DNA of 64,000 nucleotides from contig UREE01000005.1 in NCBI GenBank assembly GCA_900546825.1, positions 1 through 64,000 of the forward strand, written 5' to 3'. A program made the position numbers and the translations under genes. Position 1 is the stretch's first letter; every line of letters begins with the position of its first letter. Of the stretch, positions 7,350 through 15,086 are shown piece by piece. This DNA is from an uncultured Collinsella sp. (GTDB lineage Bacteria > Actinomycetota > Coriobacteriia > Coriobacteriales > Coriobacteriaceae). The notes beneath the pieces were generated by a model that made no database searches, was not told the origin of the DNA, and worked only from the letters and a program-made list of their open reading frames with translations.

Positions 7350-8453
7350 ATGAGCGACAGCAAGCATGTGACGTATGAGGACGCCGGCGTCGATACCGCC
7401 GAGGGCGGCCGCGCCGTCGACGCTATTAAGCAGATGGTCAAGGACACCAACCGCCCCGAGGTTATCGGCGGCATCGGTGGCTTTGGTGGGCTGTTCTCGG
7501 CCGCCGCGCTTAAGGATATGGAAGACCCGATCCTGATCAGCGGTACCGACGGCGTCGGCACCAAGCTCGTGCTCGCCCAGATCATGGACCGTCACGAGAC
7601 GGTGGGCCAGGACCTGGTCGCCATGTGCGTCAACGACATTTTGGCTTCGGGCGCTGAGCCGCTGTTCTTCCTGGATTACGTTGCCATTGGCCACATCGAG
7701 GCCGAGCATATGGCAAAGATCATCAAGGGTGTTGCCGACGGCTGCAAGCTCGCGGGCTGCGCGCTCGTGGGCGGCGAGATGGCCGAGCACCCCGGCGTCA
7801 TGGCTCCGGCCGACTACGACCTCGCTGGCTTTACCGTGGGTGTTGTCGATCGCCCCAAGATGCTCGACCCCGCGAACGTCCGCCCCGGCGATGTCATCCT
7901 GGGCCTGCCCTCCACCGGCGTGCATTCCAACGGCTACTCGCTCGTGCGTAAGGTCATCGGTGTCGACGGCATCAAGCCGGGCACGCCCGAGGCTGCCGCT
8001 AAGGCCGAGGAGCTGAGCCGCCCGCTCGAGGAGCTCGGCGGCGCTTCGCTGGCTGACGCCCTGCTGGCTCCCACGCGCATTTATGTGAAGCCGATTCTTG
8101 AGCTGCTGCGCGGCGGCGCCAACGTGCATGCTATCGCCCACATCACCGGCGGCGGTATTACCGAGAACCTCAACCGCGCGCTTGCCGACGACGTCGACGC
8201 CGTGGTCACCCGCAACGGCGCCGAGATGGGCTGGGATGTTCCGCCCGTCATCACTTACGTGTCGCGCCAGGCCGAGCTCGCGCCCAACGAGGCATGCAAG
8301 ACCTTCAACATGGGCGTCGGCCTGTGCCTGATCGTCGCCCCCGAGGACGAGGCCGCGGTGACCGAGGCCCTGGTCGCGCTGGGCGAGAAGCCGTTCCGCG
8401 TGGGCGAGTGTGTCGAGGGTTCCGGTAAGGTCGTGTACTCCGATGAGCGCTAA
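7350..8453 (+). CDS. purM: Phosphoribosylformylglycinamidine cyclo-ligase (AIR synthetase) PurM
   Basis: PurM closes the imidazole ring of FGAM using ATP to give AIR. The 367-residue length and the family features are present: an early Gly-rich segment GGIGGFGGLFS, ISGTDGVGTKLVLA with the ATP/Mg-binding Asp, NDILASGAEPLFFLDY, and VILGLPSTGVHSNGYSLVRKV. AGGAAGG precedes ATG 7350. It is separated from purF by 155 bp containing a terminator-like hairpin, so it may have its own promoter. Its 3' end overlaps purN by 11 bp, which indicates translational coupling. Confidence 0.97.
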   Translation: MSDSKHVTYEDAGVDTAEGGRAVDAIKQMVKDTNRPEVIGGIGGFGGLFSAAALKDMEDPILISGTDGVGTKLVLAQIMDRHETVGQDLVAMCVNDILASGAEPLFFLDYVAIGHIEAEHMAKIIKGVADGCKLAGCALVGGEMAEHPGVMAPADYDLAGFTVGVVDRPKMLDPANVRPGDVILGLPSTGVHSNGYSLVRKVIGVDGIKPGTPEAAAKAEELSRPLEELGGASLADALLAPTRIYVKPILELLRGGANVHAIAHITGGGITENLNRALADDVDAVVTRNGAEMGWDVPPVITYVSRQAELAPNEACKTFNMGVGLCLIVAPEDEAAVTEALVALGEKPFRVGECVEGSGKVVYSDER

Positions 8454-9141
8454 CGAGCAGATGGCTGCCGCCGAGGTCCTGGCTTGGGACCCGTATACCC
8501 GTCCGACCGGCACCGATACGGCTGAGCCGCTCAAGATTGGCGTGCTCATCAGCGGTTCTGGTACCAATCTGCAGGCGCTGATCGACCTGGTCGCCGCAGG
8601 CAAGCTCAACGCCTCGATTGAGCTTGTGGTGTCGAGCCGTCCTTCGGCCAAGGGCCTACAGCGCGCCGAGCGTGCGGGCATCCAGACGCTCACGCTGTCC
8701 AAGGATATCTATGCCGACCCCATCGCGGCTGACGAGATCATCGCGCATGAGCTGCTCGAGCGCGGCTGCGAGTACGTGGTGATGGCCGGCTATATGCGCA
8801 TGGTGCACACGCCGCTGCTGGCGGCGTTCCCCAATCGCGTGGTCAACCTGCATCCGGCGCTGCTGCCGAGCTTTACCGGTGCCCATGCGATTGACGATGC
8901 GTTTGCTCGCGGCGTCAAGGTGACCGGCGTGACCGTGCACTTTGCCAACGAGATCTACGACAACGGCCCCATCATCGCCCAGCGTGCGCTGGCTGTTGAG
9001 GAGGGCTGGGATGTTGACACGCTCGAGGAGCACATCCACGCGATTGAGCACGTGCTGTATCCTGAGGTCGTGCAGATGCTCGCCGACGGCCGCGTCCACG
9101 TGCTGGAGAGCGGCAGGGTGGCAGTTGACCCGGCGCGCTAG
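8443..9141 (+). CDS. purN: Phosphoribosylglycinamide formyltransferase PurN
   Basis: PurN transfers formyl from 10-formyl-THF to GAR in purine synthesis. The 232-residue protein has the typical N-terminus after a roughly 28-residue extension (KIGVLISGSGTNLQAL), the catalytic region VVNLHPALLPSFTGAHA (Asn/His/Asp chemistry) and GVTVHFANEIYDNGPII. ATG 8443 lies inside the last codons of purM, and the purM stop TAA overlaps its codons 3-4. A longer reading from 8410 has no support. A strong terminator follows 70 bp downstream, ending the purM-purN unit. Confidence 0.96.
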   Translation: MSANEQMAAAEVLAWDPYTRPTGTDTAEPLKIGVLISGSGTNLQALIDLVAAGKLNASIELVVSSRPSAKGLQRAERAGIQTLTLSKDIYADPIAADEIIAHELLERGCEYVVMAGYMRMVHTPLLAAFPNRVVNLHPALLPSFTGAHAIDDAFARGVKVTGVTVHFANEIYDNGPIIAQRALAVEEGWDVDTLEEHIHAIEHVLYPEVVQMLADGRVHVLESGRVAVDPAR

Positions 9142-9209
9142 TCGCTTGAAAAAGGGTCTTCTTGGTTTCCTTGAGATGTAAAACCTTCATCAGAACCAAG
9201 AAATCTGAT

Positions 9210-9243
9210 AGGGCCTCGTCCGTGCTCGGACGGGGCCCTTTTG
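9210..9243 (+). terminator. Intrinsic terminator after purN
   Basis: Hairpin of GGGCCTCGTCCG with its complement around TGCT, followed by TTTTG. Confidence 0.85.
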
Positions 9244-9262
9244 TGTGGCCTAACAGGTTTGC

Positions 9263-9268
9263 TATACT
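9263..9268 (+). promoter_or_regulatory. -10 box of the toxin-antitoxin operon
   Basis: TATACT 24 bp before the antitoxin ATG, with a partial -35 (TTGTGT, 9241-9246) at 16 bp. The -10 lies within GCTATACTGCTAGCA, whose TGCTA repeats could be an operator for the antitoxin; the operator role is inferred. Confidence 0.45.
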
Positions 9269-9292
9269 GCTAGCACGTAGAAAGGAGCCGCT

Positions 9293-9637
9293 ATGGGAAC
9301 GGCAAAGGTGCAGCTCAACACACGAATCGATCCTATGCTCAAGGCTGGTGGCGATGCGGTCCTGACTCGCAATGGATTGGGGCCGAGTGATGCCATTCGC
9401 GCGCTTTGGGCCTATCTTGTCGAGCATCAATCGTTGCCGGGATTTATGCTGGCGGATAAGCGTGAGATGCCCCGTGCGGAGAGCCTGGCCGAGCAGGGGT
9501 GTGGCCTAGCTTTTTCCTCGTTGGGGCTAAGCACTTCGGATTTTGCGCCAGCTGAATCTTCGTCGGACAACTGGGATGCTGTACGCGATGATATGTATGA
9601 CGCGATGATTGCCGACATCGAGGCGAATTGCCGATGA
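9293..9637 (+). CDS. RelB/DinJ-family antitoxin
   Basis: A 114-residue protein with an N-terminal ribbon-helix-helix (AKVQLNTRIDPMLKAGGDAV, then LGPSDAIRALWAYLVEHQSLPGF) typical of RelB/DinJ antitoxins, which bind their own promoter and neutralise the partner toxin through the C-terminus. The C-terminal 60 residues are Ser/Glu/Asp-rich and probably wrap the toxin. AAAGGAG precedes ATG 9293. The stop codon overlaps the toxin start (ATGA), so the pair is co-translated. The partner is a PIN-domain protein rather than RelE/YafQ. Confidence 0.8.
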   Translation: MGTAKVQLNTRIDPMLKAGGDAVLTRNGLGPSDAIRALWAYLVEHQSLPGFMLADKREMPRAESLAEQGCGLAFSSLGLSTSDFAPAESSSDNWDAVRDDMYDAMIADIEANCR

Positions 9638-10101
9638 TTGAGGCAAAGCATCTCTTGGTAGATACGAACGTTTGGCTTGATTATTACCTGCAAGAGGGGG
9701 CATTCGGCGAAGCGAAGAGATTGGTTGAACTGGCCGAGACGGGAAAGATTGACCTTCTGTACGCGCCAACGACGGCAAAGGACGTGTTCTATATTTTGCC
9801 TCGGCGACTAGCCCGGCGGAATGTGAATGGGATTAACGTGTCGTTTGCCTCGGCGTCATGGGCCTGCATTGAGCACATGATGCAGGTGGCAACCACCTCT
9901 CCGCTGTCGTTGGCGGAGTGTGAGATGGCACGAATGCTTGGCAAGCGTATGCCGGATCTTGAAGACAACCTCATCATTGCTTCGGGCGAGACAGCAGATG
10001 TTGACTACGTGGTCACGAGCGACCGGCGCATGTTGGAGGCGATGCCCGAGGTTTGCCTGACGCCCGCGCGTGCACTCGAGATGATCGGGATCCTCGACTA
10101 A
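9634..10101 (+). CDS. PIN-domain toxin (VapC-like ribonuclease)
   Basis: A 155-residue PIN-domain protein, probably an Mg-dependent RNase that acts on RNA when free of antitoxin. Acidic active-site residues are visible in LLVDTNVWLDYY (Asp10), the mid-region E/D cluster KRMPDLEDNLIIAS and the C-terminal DYVVTSDRR. ATG 9634 overlaps the antitoxin stop by 4 bp; the TTG two codons earlier is not needed. Target RNA is unknown. The lower GC of this pair compared with the pur genes fits acquisition by transfer. Confidence 0.82.
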   Translation: MIEAKHLLVDTNVWLDYYLQEGAFGEAKRLVELAETGKIDLLYAPTTAKDVFYILPRRLARRNVNGINVSFASASWACIEHMMQVATTSPLSLAECEMARMLGKRMPDLEDNLIIASGETADVDYVVTSDRRMLEAMPEVCLTPARALEMIGILD

Positions 10102-10166
10102 CCTTGTCTGTCTGGTTTCGCTATCATATGGGGCAATGTGAACCCCATGCAACTTTGGAGGACGGT

Positions 10167-10634
10167 ATGGCGGATAACGCCGAGGCGCTTTTCTCGCCTG
10201 AGCTGGTGTTTTTTGATTGGGAGTGTGCGACGCCGGGCGAGGTGTTTGCGCGGCTCGAGGGCGAGCTTGCCCCGCGCGGCTACATTGCCGAGGGTTGGCT
10301 CAGCGCCGTCCGCACGCGCGAGGATGCCTATCCCACGGGTCTCGCTATGCCGGCTGCAAACATCGCCATTCCGCATACCGATCCGGGATTTGTGGCCAAG
10401 CCCTATATCGCGGTGGTAAAGCCCGCCGCACCTGTGACGTTTAATGCGATGGCGGGCATGGGCGCCCCGGTGCCGGCGCAGATCATCATCAATCTGGGCA
10501 TTGCAGAGCCAGGCGGCCAGGTCGAGGCCCTGCAAGCGCTTATGAATATCTTTATGGATGCCGACGCTGCAGCCGATGTACTCGGCCAGACCACGCCGCA
10601 GGGCATGGTCGACGCCGTCCGTCGCCACTTTTAA
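10167..10634 (+). CDS. PTS EIIA component (fructose/galactitol type)
   Basis: A 155-residue EIIA domain of the PTS_EIIA_2 (mannitol/fructose/galactitol) type, which carries phosphate from HPr to a cognate EIIB. The phosphorylated His lies in NIAIPHTDP near residue 70. ATG 10167 follows TTTGGAGG closely. No EIIB or EIIC is adjacent, so it may serve a system encoded elsewhere or have a regulatory role. Just downstream, an IS1111-type element has inserted, so further genes of a former operon may have been displaced; this is inference. Confidence 0.8.
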   Translation: MADNAEALFSPELVFFDWECATPGEVFARLEGELAPRGYIAEGWLSAVRTREDAYPTGLAMPAANIAIPHTDPGFVAKPYIAVVKPAAPVTFNAMAGMGAPVPAQIIINLGIAEPGGQVEALQALMNIFMDADAAADVLGQTTPQGMVDAVRRHF

Positions 10635-10675
10635 GGCCGGCACTGGGAGACTGTCCCTAACCGCCGGCAGAGACG

Positions 10676-10690
10676 ATATGAGCAGGACAT
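10676..10690 (+). repeat. Left 15-bp inverted repeat of the IS1111-type element
   Basis: ATATGAGCAGGACAT; the exact complement is at 12214-12228. Confidence 0.85.
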
Positions 10691-10797
10691 AAAAACATTG
10701 AGAGCCCCTGCTGCATGAAGGACCGCGGATTAGGCCGACAATGGTGAGTGTCTAATTCAGCCGCGGCGGCCACGCCGCATTCATGGAAGGGGCTCCC

Positions 10798-11910
10798 ATG
10801 CTCGATACTACCACCTTCGTCGGCCTCGACGTCCACGCCCGCTCGATAAAGGCCGTCTCCCTCGACGTCATGACCGGGGAGGTGCGCGCCGCGACCTTCG
10901 GCTACGACGCCGGCGCCGTCGCGGAGTGGGTCCGCTCCGTGGACCCCGGGGCCAGGTGCGTGTACGAGTCCGGGGTCACGGGCTTCGACCTGCAGAAGAG
11001 GCTCTCCGGCCTGGGGGTCGACTGCGTGGTCGGCGCCGTCTCGAAGATGATCAAGCCCAGCGCGGACAGGCGCAGGAAGAACGACCGCAACGACGCCGAG
11101 TTCCTCGCCCGCATGCTGTCGGTCGGCAACGTGGTCGAGGTGTGGGTCCCCGACGACGAGTGCGAGGCCGCCCGCGACCTGACCAGGGCGCTCGAGGACG
11201 CGAGGGACGACCTCTCGCGCTCGAAGCAGCGGCTCTCCAAGTTCCTGCTCAGGCACGGGCTCGTCTTCGACGAGAGGACGCCCACCGGCCGCAGGAAGGG
11301 CAACTGGACCCGGGCGCACTGGTCCTGGATCGAGTCGATAAGGTTCGCGGAGGGGGCCGACGAGGAGGTGCTCGCCTACTACGTCGACGCGGTCAGGCGG
11401 GCGGCGGAGGAGAAGGCGAGGCTCGAGGGGCTCGTCGAGGGCGAGGCCCGCAAGCCCAGGTGGAGGAGGAGGGTCGACTCCCTGCGCTGCCTCAAGGGCG
11501 TCGACACCGCTTCCGCCGCCGACCTCGTGTTCGAGGCCGGCGAGTTCTCCAGGTTCAGGAACGCCCGCTCGTTCGCCGCGTGGGTCGGCCTGACGCCCTC
11601 CGAGCACTCCAGCGGGGAGAGCGACCGCAGGGGCGCGATCACCAAGACCGGCAACAAGCACCTGAGGAAGACGCTGGTCGAGGCCGCGTGGCACTACCTG
11701 ACGTGCTCGGGGCGGCCGAAGGACCTCGCCAAGGGCCAGGCCCCGGACCGGGGCGCCCGGAGGCATGCCGCCAAGGGCGTGCGGAGGCTGGTCGAGAGGC
11801 GGGAGGCGCTGCTCGCGCGCGGGGTCCACGGCAACAAGGCGAACGTGGCCACGGCGCGCGAGCTCGCCTGCTGGGTGTGGGCGGTCGGCCTCATGGCCGA
11901 GGAGGCGTAG
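10798..11910 (+). CDS. IS110 family (IS1111 group) transposase
   Basis: A 370-residue DEDD recombinase. The catalytic tetrad is complete: Asp11 (FVGLDVH), Glu57 (VYESGVTG), Asp96 and Asp99 (KNDRNDAEF). A coiled-coil-like middle (about 115-240, rich in Arg/Glu/Ala) leads to the Transposase_20 domain with LKGVDTASAADLV, WVGLTPSEHSSGES (catalytic serine region) and KTGNKHLRKTLVEAAW. ATG 10798 is preferred because GGAAGGGG lies 5-6 bp upstream; the in-frame ATG at 10783 lies upstream of that site. The frame is intact. It is only distantly similar to the other transposase in the window. Confidence 0.92.
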   Translation: MLDTTTFVGLDVHARSIKAVSLDVMTGEVRAATFGYDAGAVAEWVRSVDPGARCVYESGVTGFDLQKRLSGLGVDCVVGAVSKMIKPSADRRRKNDRNDAEFLARMLSVGNVVEVWVPDDECEAARDLTRALEDARDDLSRSKQRLSKFLLRHGLVFDERTPTGRRKGNWTRAHWSWIESIRFAEGADEEVLAYYVDAVRRAAEEKARLEGLVEGEARKPRWRRRVDSLRCLKGVDTASAADLVFEAGEFSRFRNARSFAAWVGLTPSEHSSGESDRRGAITKTGNKHLRKTLVEAAWHYLTCSGRPKDLAKGQAPDRGARRHAAKGVRRLVERREALLARGVHGNKANVATARELACWVWAVGLMAEEA

Positions 11911-12213
11911 GGGGCCGGTCCCCCGCACATAAGCCGATCACCCCGGAAGCGGTTCGATCCGAAGCCGTTGAGGCGAACCTCAGGTCCCTTTTCTGCGAGC
12001 GCCCAGGGCGCCACACGCGTGCACAGACTGTCGGTTCGACGAAGAAGCCTCAGCCGTAGCAACGGATTGCCCAGCGAGAGATCGCCACGGGCGGATATTA
12101 AACTGCAAAGACGAGCGTCGGGAAGACACGCCGAGGTCGCCGCGGACGGGTTGATATAGGGAGAGGGCCTGACCCCATATCGTTGGGGCCAGGCCCGATT
12201 TTGCCTCTTGACA
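11911..12213 (+). ncRNA. Candidate guide RNA (seekRNA) region of the IS1111-type element
   Basis: About 300 bp of non-coding DNA between the transposase stop and the right inverted repeat, with several short inverted repeats and a terminator-like hairpin (12165-12200) near its end. In the IS1111 group the guide RNA is encoded on this side of the transposase. RNA boundaries were not determined. Confidence 0.4.
12165..12202 (+). terminator. Terminator-like hairpin inside the IS1111 right end
   Basis: GGGCCTGACCCC pairs with GGGGCCAGGCCC around an 8-nt loop, then GATTTT. It would end a transcript reading through the transposase and guide-RNA region. Confidence 0.65.
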
Positions 12214-12228
12214 ATGTCCTGCTCATAT
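12214..12228 (+). repeat. Right 15-bp inverted repeat of the IS1111-type element
   Basis: ATGTCCTGCTCATAT; exact complement of 10676-10690. The 150 bp beyond it, up to 12380, hold CCTGTCCCC motifs and a GCACCA/TGGTGC palindrome but no gene. Confidence 0.85.
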
Positions 12229-12380
12229 TAAAAGGAACGTCCCTAGCTGCCGACTGCCAGACCTGTCCCCTTTGCACCAAAATGGTGCAGATTAACCTGT
12301 CCCCCATGCACCAGGTGTGTCGCGGGGGCTGCGTTGTGACACAATGGCGTTTGTTCGATTCGTGATGCGAAAGGCCAAAC

Positions 12381-13601
12381 ATGGCAAATAAGAAAAAGAA
12401 CTCCGAGGCCGCGCCGACGCCCGAGCAGCAGACTCGCGCTGCCTCCAGCTCTCGTAAGAAGCAGCGCAAGACGTACGTGTCTAAGACCGTCAAGATTGTT
12501 CTGGTGGTTATCGGCGTGCTGGCAATGTTGCTTTCCGTCTCGGCCATGGCGTGCTCCGGTCTTATGTCGCAGACCGAGGACACCTCGGGCTACAAGCTCA
12601 CCGGCGGCGTTGCCGCCACCATCAACGGCACCAACCTCACCGAGGATACCGTGACCAAGCAGATCATGAGCATGCGCACGTCCTATGGTTATACCAAGGA
12701 CAAGGATTGGGCGCAGTACCTGGTCAATAACGACCTTACGCCCAAGAAGTATCGCAAGCAGCTCATCGATTCCTACACGCAGCAGATTCTGCTTCAGCAG
12801 GCGCAGAAGGAAAACGGCGTGACGGTGTCGGATGAGGAGGTCGAGAAGGCTTGGAAGGACGCGTGCAAGAGCGCGGGCGGCGCCAAGACCTTTAAGAAGA
12901 CCCTTAAGACCTACGGCTACACCGAGGACACCTATAAGAGCTCGCTCAAGGAGAGCCTGGCGCAGCAAAAGCTCAAGGAAGCCGTGGCGCCTACCAGCAA
13001 GCCCGAGGACAGCGAGATCGTCGATTACATCAACGAGAACCTGTCGAAGTACAACGATGCCCGCCGCTCGTCGAACATCCTGATCAAGGTCGATTCCGAC
13101 GCATCCGACGAGGACAAGGCTGCCGCCAAGGCCAAGGCGCAGGAGTGCCTGGACAAGATTAACTCCGGCGAGCTGAGCTTCGAAGACGCCGTGAAGCAGT
13201 ATTCCGACGACACCGGTTCCAAGGAGAAGAAGGGCGACGTGGGCTGGGACAAGCTCACCACCTTCGTCGACAGCTACCAGACGGCACTCGAGGGGCTCAA
13301 CAAGGGCGATGTGAGCGATGTCGTCGAGTCGACCTATGGTTACCACATCATCAAGTGTACCGACTACTTCCATGTCGATAGCCAGGTGGATAACATCAAG
13401 CAGGTACCTAAGGACATCAAGAAGTATGTCTCCAACGTGGTGAAGACGCAGGCAGAGAGCACTGCGTACAGCGAGTGGCTGGAGCAGTACAAGAAGGACG
13501 CCGACATCACCGTTAACCCCATGCCCAAGGACGTGCCGTACAACGTCAGCCTGAAGGGCGTCACCAAGAGTTCGACCGACAATTCGTCGACGACTGAGTA
13601 A
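12381..13601 (+). CDS. Membrane-anchored peptidylprolyl isomerase (PrsA/SurA-like foldase)
   Basis: A 406-residue extracytoplasmic foldase. A basic, disordered N-terminus (1-35) precedes one hydrophobic segment (about 37-57, TVKIVLVVIGVLAMLLSVSA) ending in AMAC; a lipobox is possible but poor at the -3 position. A SurA_N-like helical region (70-200) is followed by a parvulin domain (about 225-340) with SSNILIKVDSD, LSFEDAVKQYSDD, KGDVGWD and YGYHIIKCTDY. It should help fold secreted proteins, which fits a genome with large sortase substrates. It lies directly after the IS1111-type element and is followed by yqeY 54 bp downstream. Confidence 0.87.
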   Translation: MANKKKNSEAAPTPEQQTRAASSSRKKQRKTYVSKTVKIVLVVIGVLAMLLSVSAMACSGLMSQTEDTSGYKLTGGVAATINGTNLTEDTVTKQIMSMRTSYGYTKDKDWAQYLVNNDLTPKKYRKQLIDSYTQQILLQQAQKENGVTVSDEEVEKAWKDACKSAGGAKTFKKTLKTYGYTEDTYKSSLKESLAQQKLKEAVAPTSKPEDSEIVDYINENLSKYNDARRSSNILIKVDSDASDEDKAAAKAKAQECLDKINSGELSFEDAVKQYSDDTGSKEKKGDVGWDKLTTFVDSYQTALEGLNKGDVSDVVESTYGYHIIKCTDYFHVDSQVDNIKQVPKDIKKYVSNVVKTQAESTAYSEWLEQYKKDADITVNPMPKDVPYNVSLKGVTKSSTDNSSTTE

Positions 13602-13655
13602 TCATGGGGCGGTGCCCGCGTGAGTGCCGCCCACGCTATCGAGGAGGATTTGAAG

Positions 13656-14099
13656 ATGACCAACGAAGAGCTGCAGAAGGAAATGATCGCGGCCATGAAG
13701 GCCAAGGACAAGGTTCGCCTGTCCATCATTCGCCAGGTCAAGGCCGAGGTGAAGAATATCGAGGTTAACGAGCGCCGCGATGTGACCGAGGAAGACGTCA
13801 ACAGCATGATCAAGCGTCTGATTAAGCAGACGAGCGAGACGCTGGAGATGTCCATCAAGGCCGGCACCGACCAGGAGCGTACCGACAATCTGACCGAGCA
13901 GGTCAAGATTCTGGAGAGCCTGCTGCCCGCGCAGGTTTCGGGCGAGGAGCTCGAGGCCCTGATCGAGCAGGTTATCGCCGAGCTGGGCGCTACTTCCAAG
14001 AAGCAGATGGGCCAGGTCATGGGTGCACTCGGCAAGGCCACCGGCGGCAACTTCGACAAACCGGCCGCGGCAAAGATCGTCGGCGCCCGCCTCGCGTAG
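13656..14099 (+). CDS. yqeY: GatB/YqeY domain protein
   Basis: A 147-residue YqeY-family protein, the length usual for the family, which resembles the C-terminal tRNA-binding part of GatB. Its cellular role is not well defined. The family pattern appears as MIAAMKAKDKVRLSIIR, the Lys/Glu-rich middle and the C-terminal KKQMGQVMGALGKATGGNFD. ATG 13656 is chosen because GGAGG (13643-13647) lies 8 bp upstream; a GTG at 13620 has no such site. It ends in a strong terminator, so it probably forms a two-gene unit with the foldase. Confidence 0.88.
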   Translation: MTNEELQKEMIAAMKAKDKVRLSIIRQVKAEVKNIEVNERRDVTEEDVNSMIKRLIKQTSETLEMSIKAGTDQERTDNLTEQVKILESLLPAQVSGEELEALIEQVIAELGATSKKQMGQVMGALGKATGGNFDKPAAAKIVGARLA

Positions 14100-14127
14100 G
14101 GGCCGAGCGGTACACAGTTGAGGCTGA

Positions 14128-14160
14128 GGGGGCGTGACCATTGCGGTCGCGCCCCTTTTT
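14128..14160 (+). terminator. Intrinsic terminator after yqeY
   Basis: GGGGCGTGACC pairs with GGTCGCGCCCC around a short loop, followed by five T. Confidence 0.9.
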
Positions 14161-14175
14161 GCTGGGCTGGGCAAT

Positions 14176-14238
14176 CATTGGGGACAGACTTAAATGAATG
14201 CCCAATGAGCGGGCACTCATTTAAGTCTGTCCCCAATG
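14176..14238. repeat. 63-bp palindrome with GGGGACAG ends
   Basis: Outer arms CATTGGGGACAGACTTAAAT and complement, continuing through TGCCC/GGGCA to a small loop. It lies between the yqeY terminator and the ABC transporter and has no coding content. It shares the GGGGACAG core with other hairpins in the window. Confidence 0.85.
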
Positions 14239-14346
14239 AGTGGGTTAAAGGTTGCGGGTTCTTTACGGGAATGTAGTGTGGGCTGCGGAAACGTGGTTCT
14301 TTCCGTACAATAGTTCAACTCGTGTAAACGCAGGGAAGGGACATTC

Positions 14347-15078
14347 ATGGCAGACATGATCGAGATCAAGCATCTCAACAAGTACTTTGGCGACCTGCAT
14401 GTGCTCAAAGATATCAACCTCACCGTCAAGCGCGGCGAGAAGCTCGTAATGATCGGGCCCTCTGGTTCGGGTAAGTCGACGCTCATCCGCTGCGTCGATT
14501 ATCTTGAGGAGCCCACGTCGGGCGAGGTCATCATCGACGGTACGCCGCTCACCAAAAAGAATCACCTGGAGATGGCCCGCAAGTACAGCTCCATGGTGTT
14601 TCAGCAGTTCAACCTGTATCCCAACATGACGGTGCTGGGCAACCTGACGCTCGCGCCCGTCAAGCTGCAAAAGAAGAGCAAGGAGGAGGCGACCGAGATC
14701 GCCATCGCCGCGCTCAAGCGCGTTGGCATGGCGCATAAGGCCGGCGAGTATCCGCAGAACCTCTCGGGCGGTCAGCAGCAGCGTATCGCCATCGCCCGTG
14801 CCCTGTGCACCAAGCAGCCCATCATCCTGTTTGACGAGCCGACCTCGGCGCTCGACCCCGAGATGGTCCAGGAAGTCCTGGACGTTATGATTGAGCTCGC
14901 GCAGGAGGACATCACCATGATCTGCGTGACGCACGAGATGGGCTTTGCGCGCCAGGTGGCCGACCGCGTCATCTTTATGGAGGACGGCCGCATTCTGGAG
15001 GAGGGCACACCCGAGCACTTCTTCGATAACCCCGAGAACCCGCGCTGCCGCGAGTTCCTGTCCAAGATTCTGCACTAG
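14347..15078 (+). CDS. glnQ: Polar amino acid ABC transporter ATPase (GlnQ type)
   Basis: A 243-residue ATPase of the polar amino acid uptake family, powering import by the three genes that follow. Walker A (GPSGSGKST), Q-loop ([14 protein letters not shown]), signature ([15 protein letters not shown]), Walker B ([14 protein letters not shown]) and the His switch ([10 protein letters not shown]) are all intact. AAGGGA precedes ATG 14347. It is first in a four-gene operon: ATPase, binding protein, two permeases, with gaps of 3-25 bp. The substrate cannot be fixed from sequence; glutamine, glutamate or another polar amino acid is likely. Confidence 0.93.
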   Translation: MADMIEIKHLNKYFGDLHVLKDINLTVKRGEKLVMIGPSGSGKSTLIRCVDYLEEPTSGEVIIDGTPLTKKNHLEMARKYSSMVFQQFNLYPNMTVLGNLTLAPVKLQKKSKEEATEIAIAALKRVGMAHKAGEYPQNLSGGQQQRIAIARALCTKQPIILFDEPTSALDPEMVQEVLDVMIELAQEDITMICVTHEMGFARQVADRVIFMEDGRILEEGTPEHFFDNPENPRCREFLSKILH

Positions 15079-15086
15079 GCGCGGTG

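Larger units (their letters stand above)
10676..12228 (+). mobile_element. IS1111-type insertion sequence (IS110 family)
   Basis: About 1.55 kb bounded by a perfect 15-bp inverted repeat, ATATGAGCAGGACAT at 10676-10690 and its complement at 12214-12228. It contains one plus-strand transposase with about 107 bp before it and about 300 bp of non-coding DNA after it. Sub-terminal inverted repeats and a long 3' non-coding region are characteristic of the IS1111 group. The true ends may lie a few bases outside the repeats. The transposase uses AGG arginine codons heavily, unlike the neighbouring genes, which suggests recent arrival. Confidence 0.8.

Noticed and set aside
10657..11928. 423-residue open frame opposite the IS1111-type transposase
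   Set aside because: Composition is Pro/Arg/Gly-rich without domains; the plus-strand frame holds the complete DEDD tetrad.
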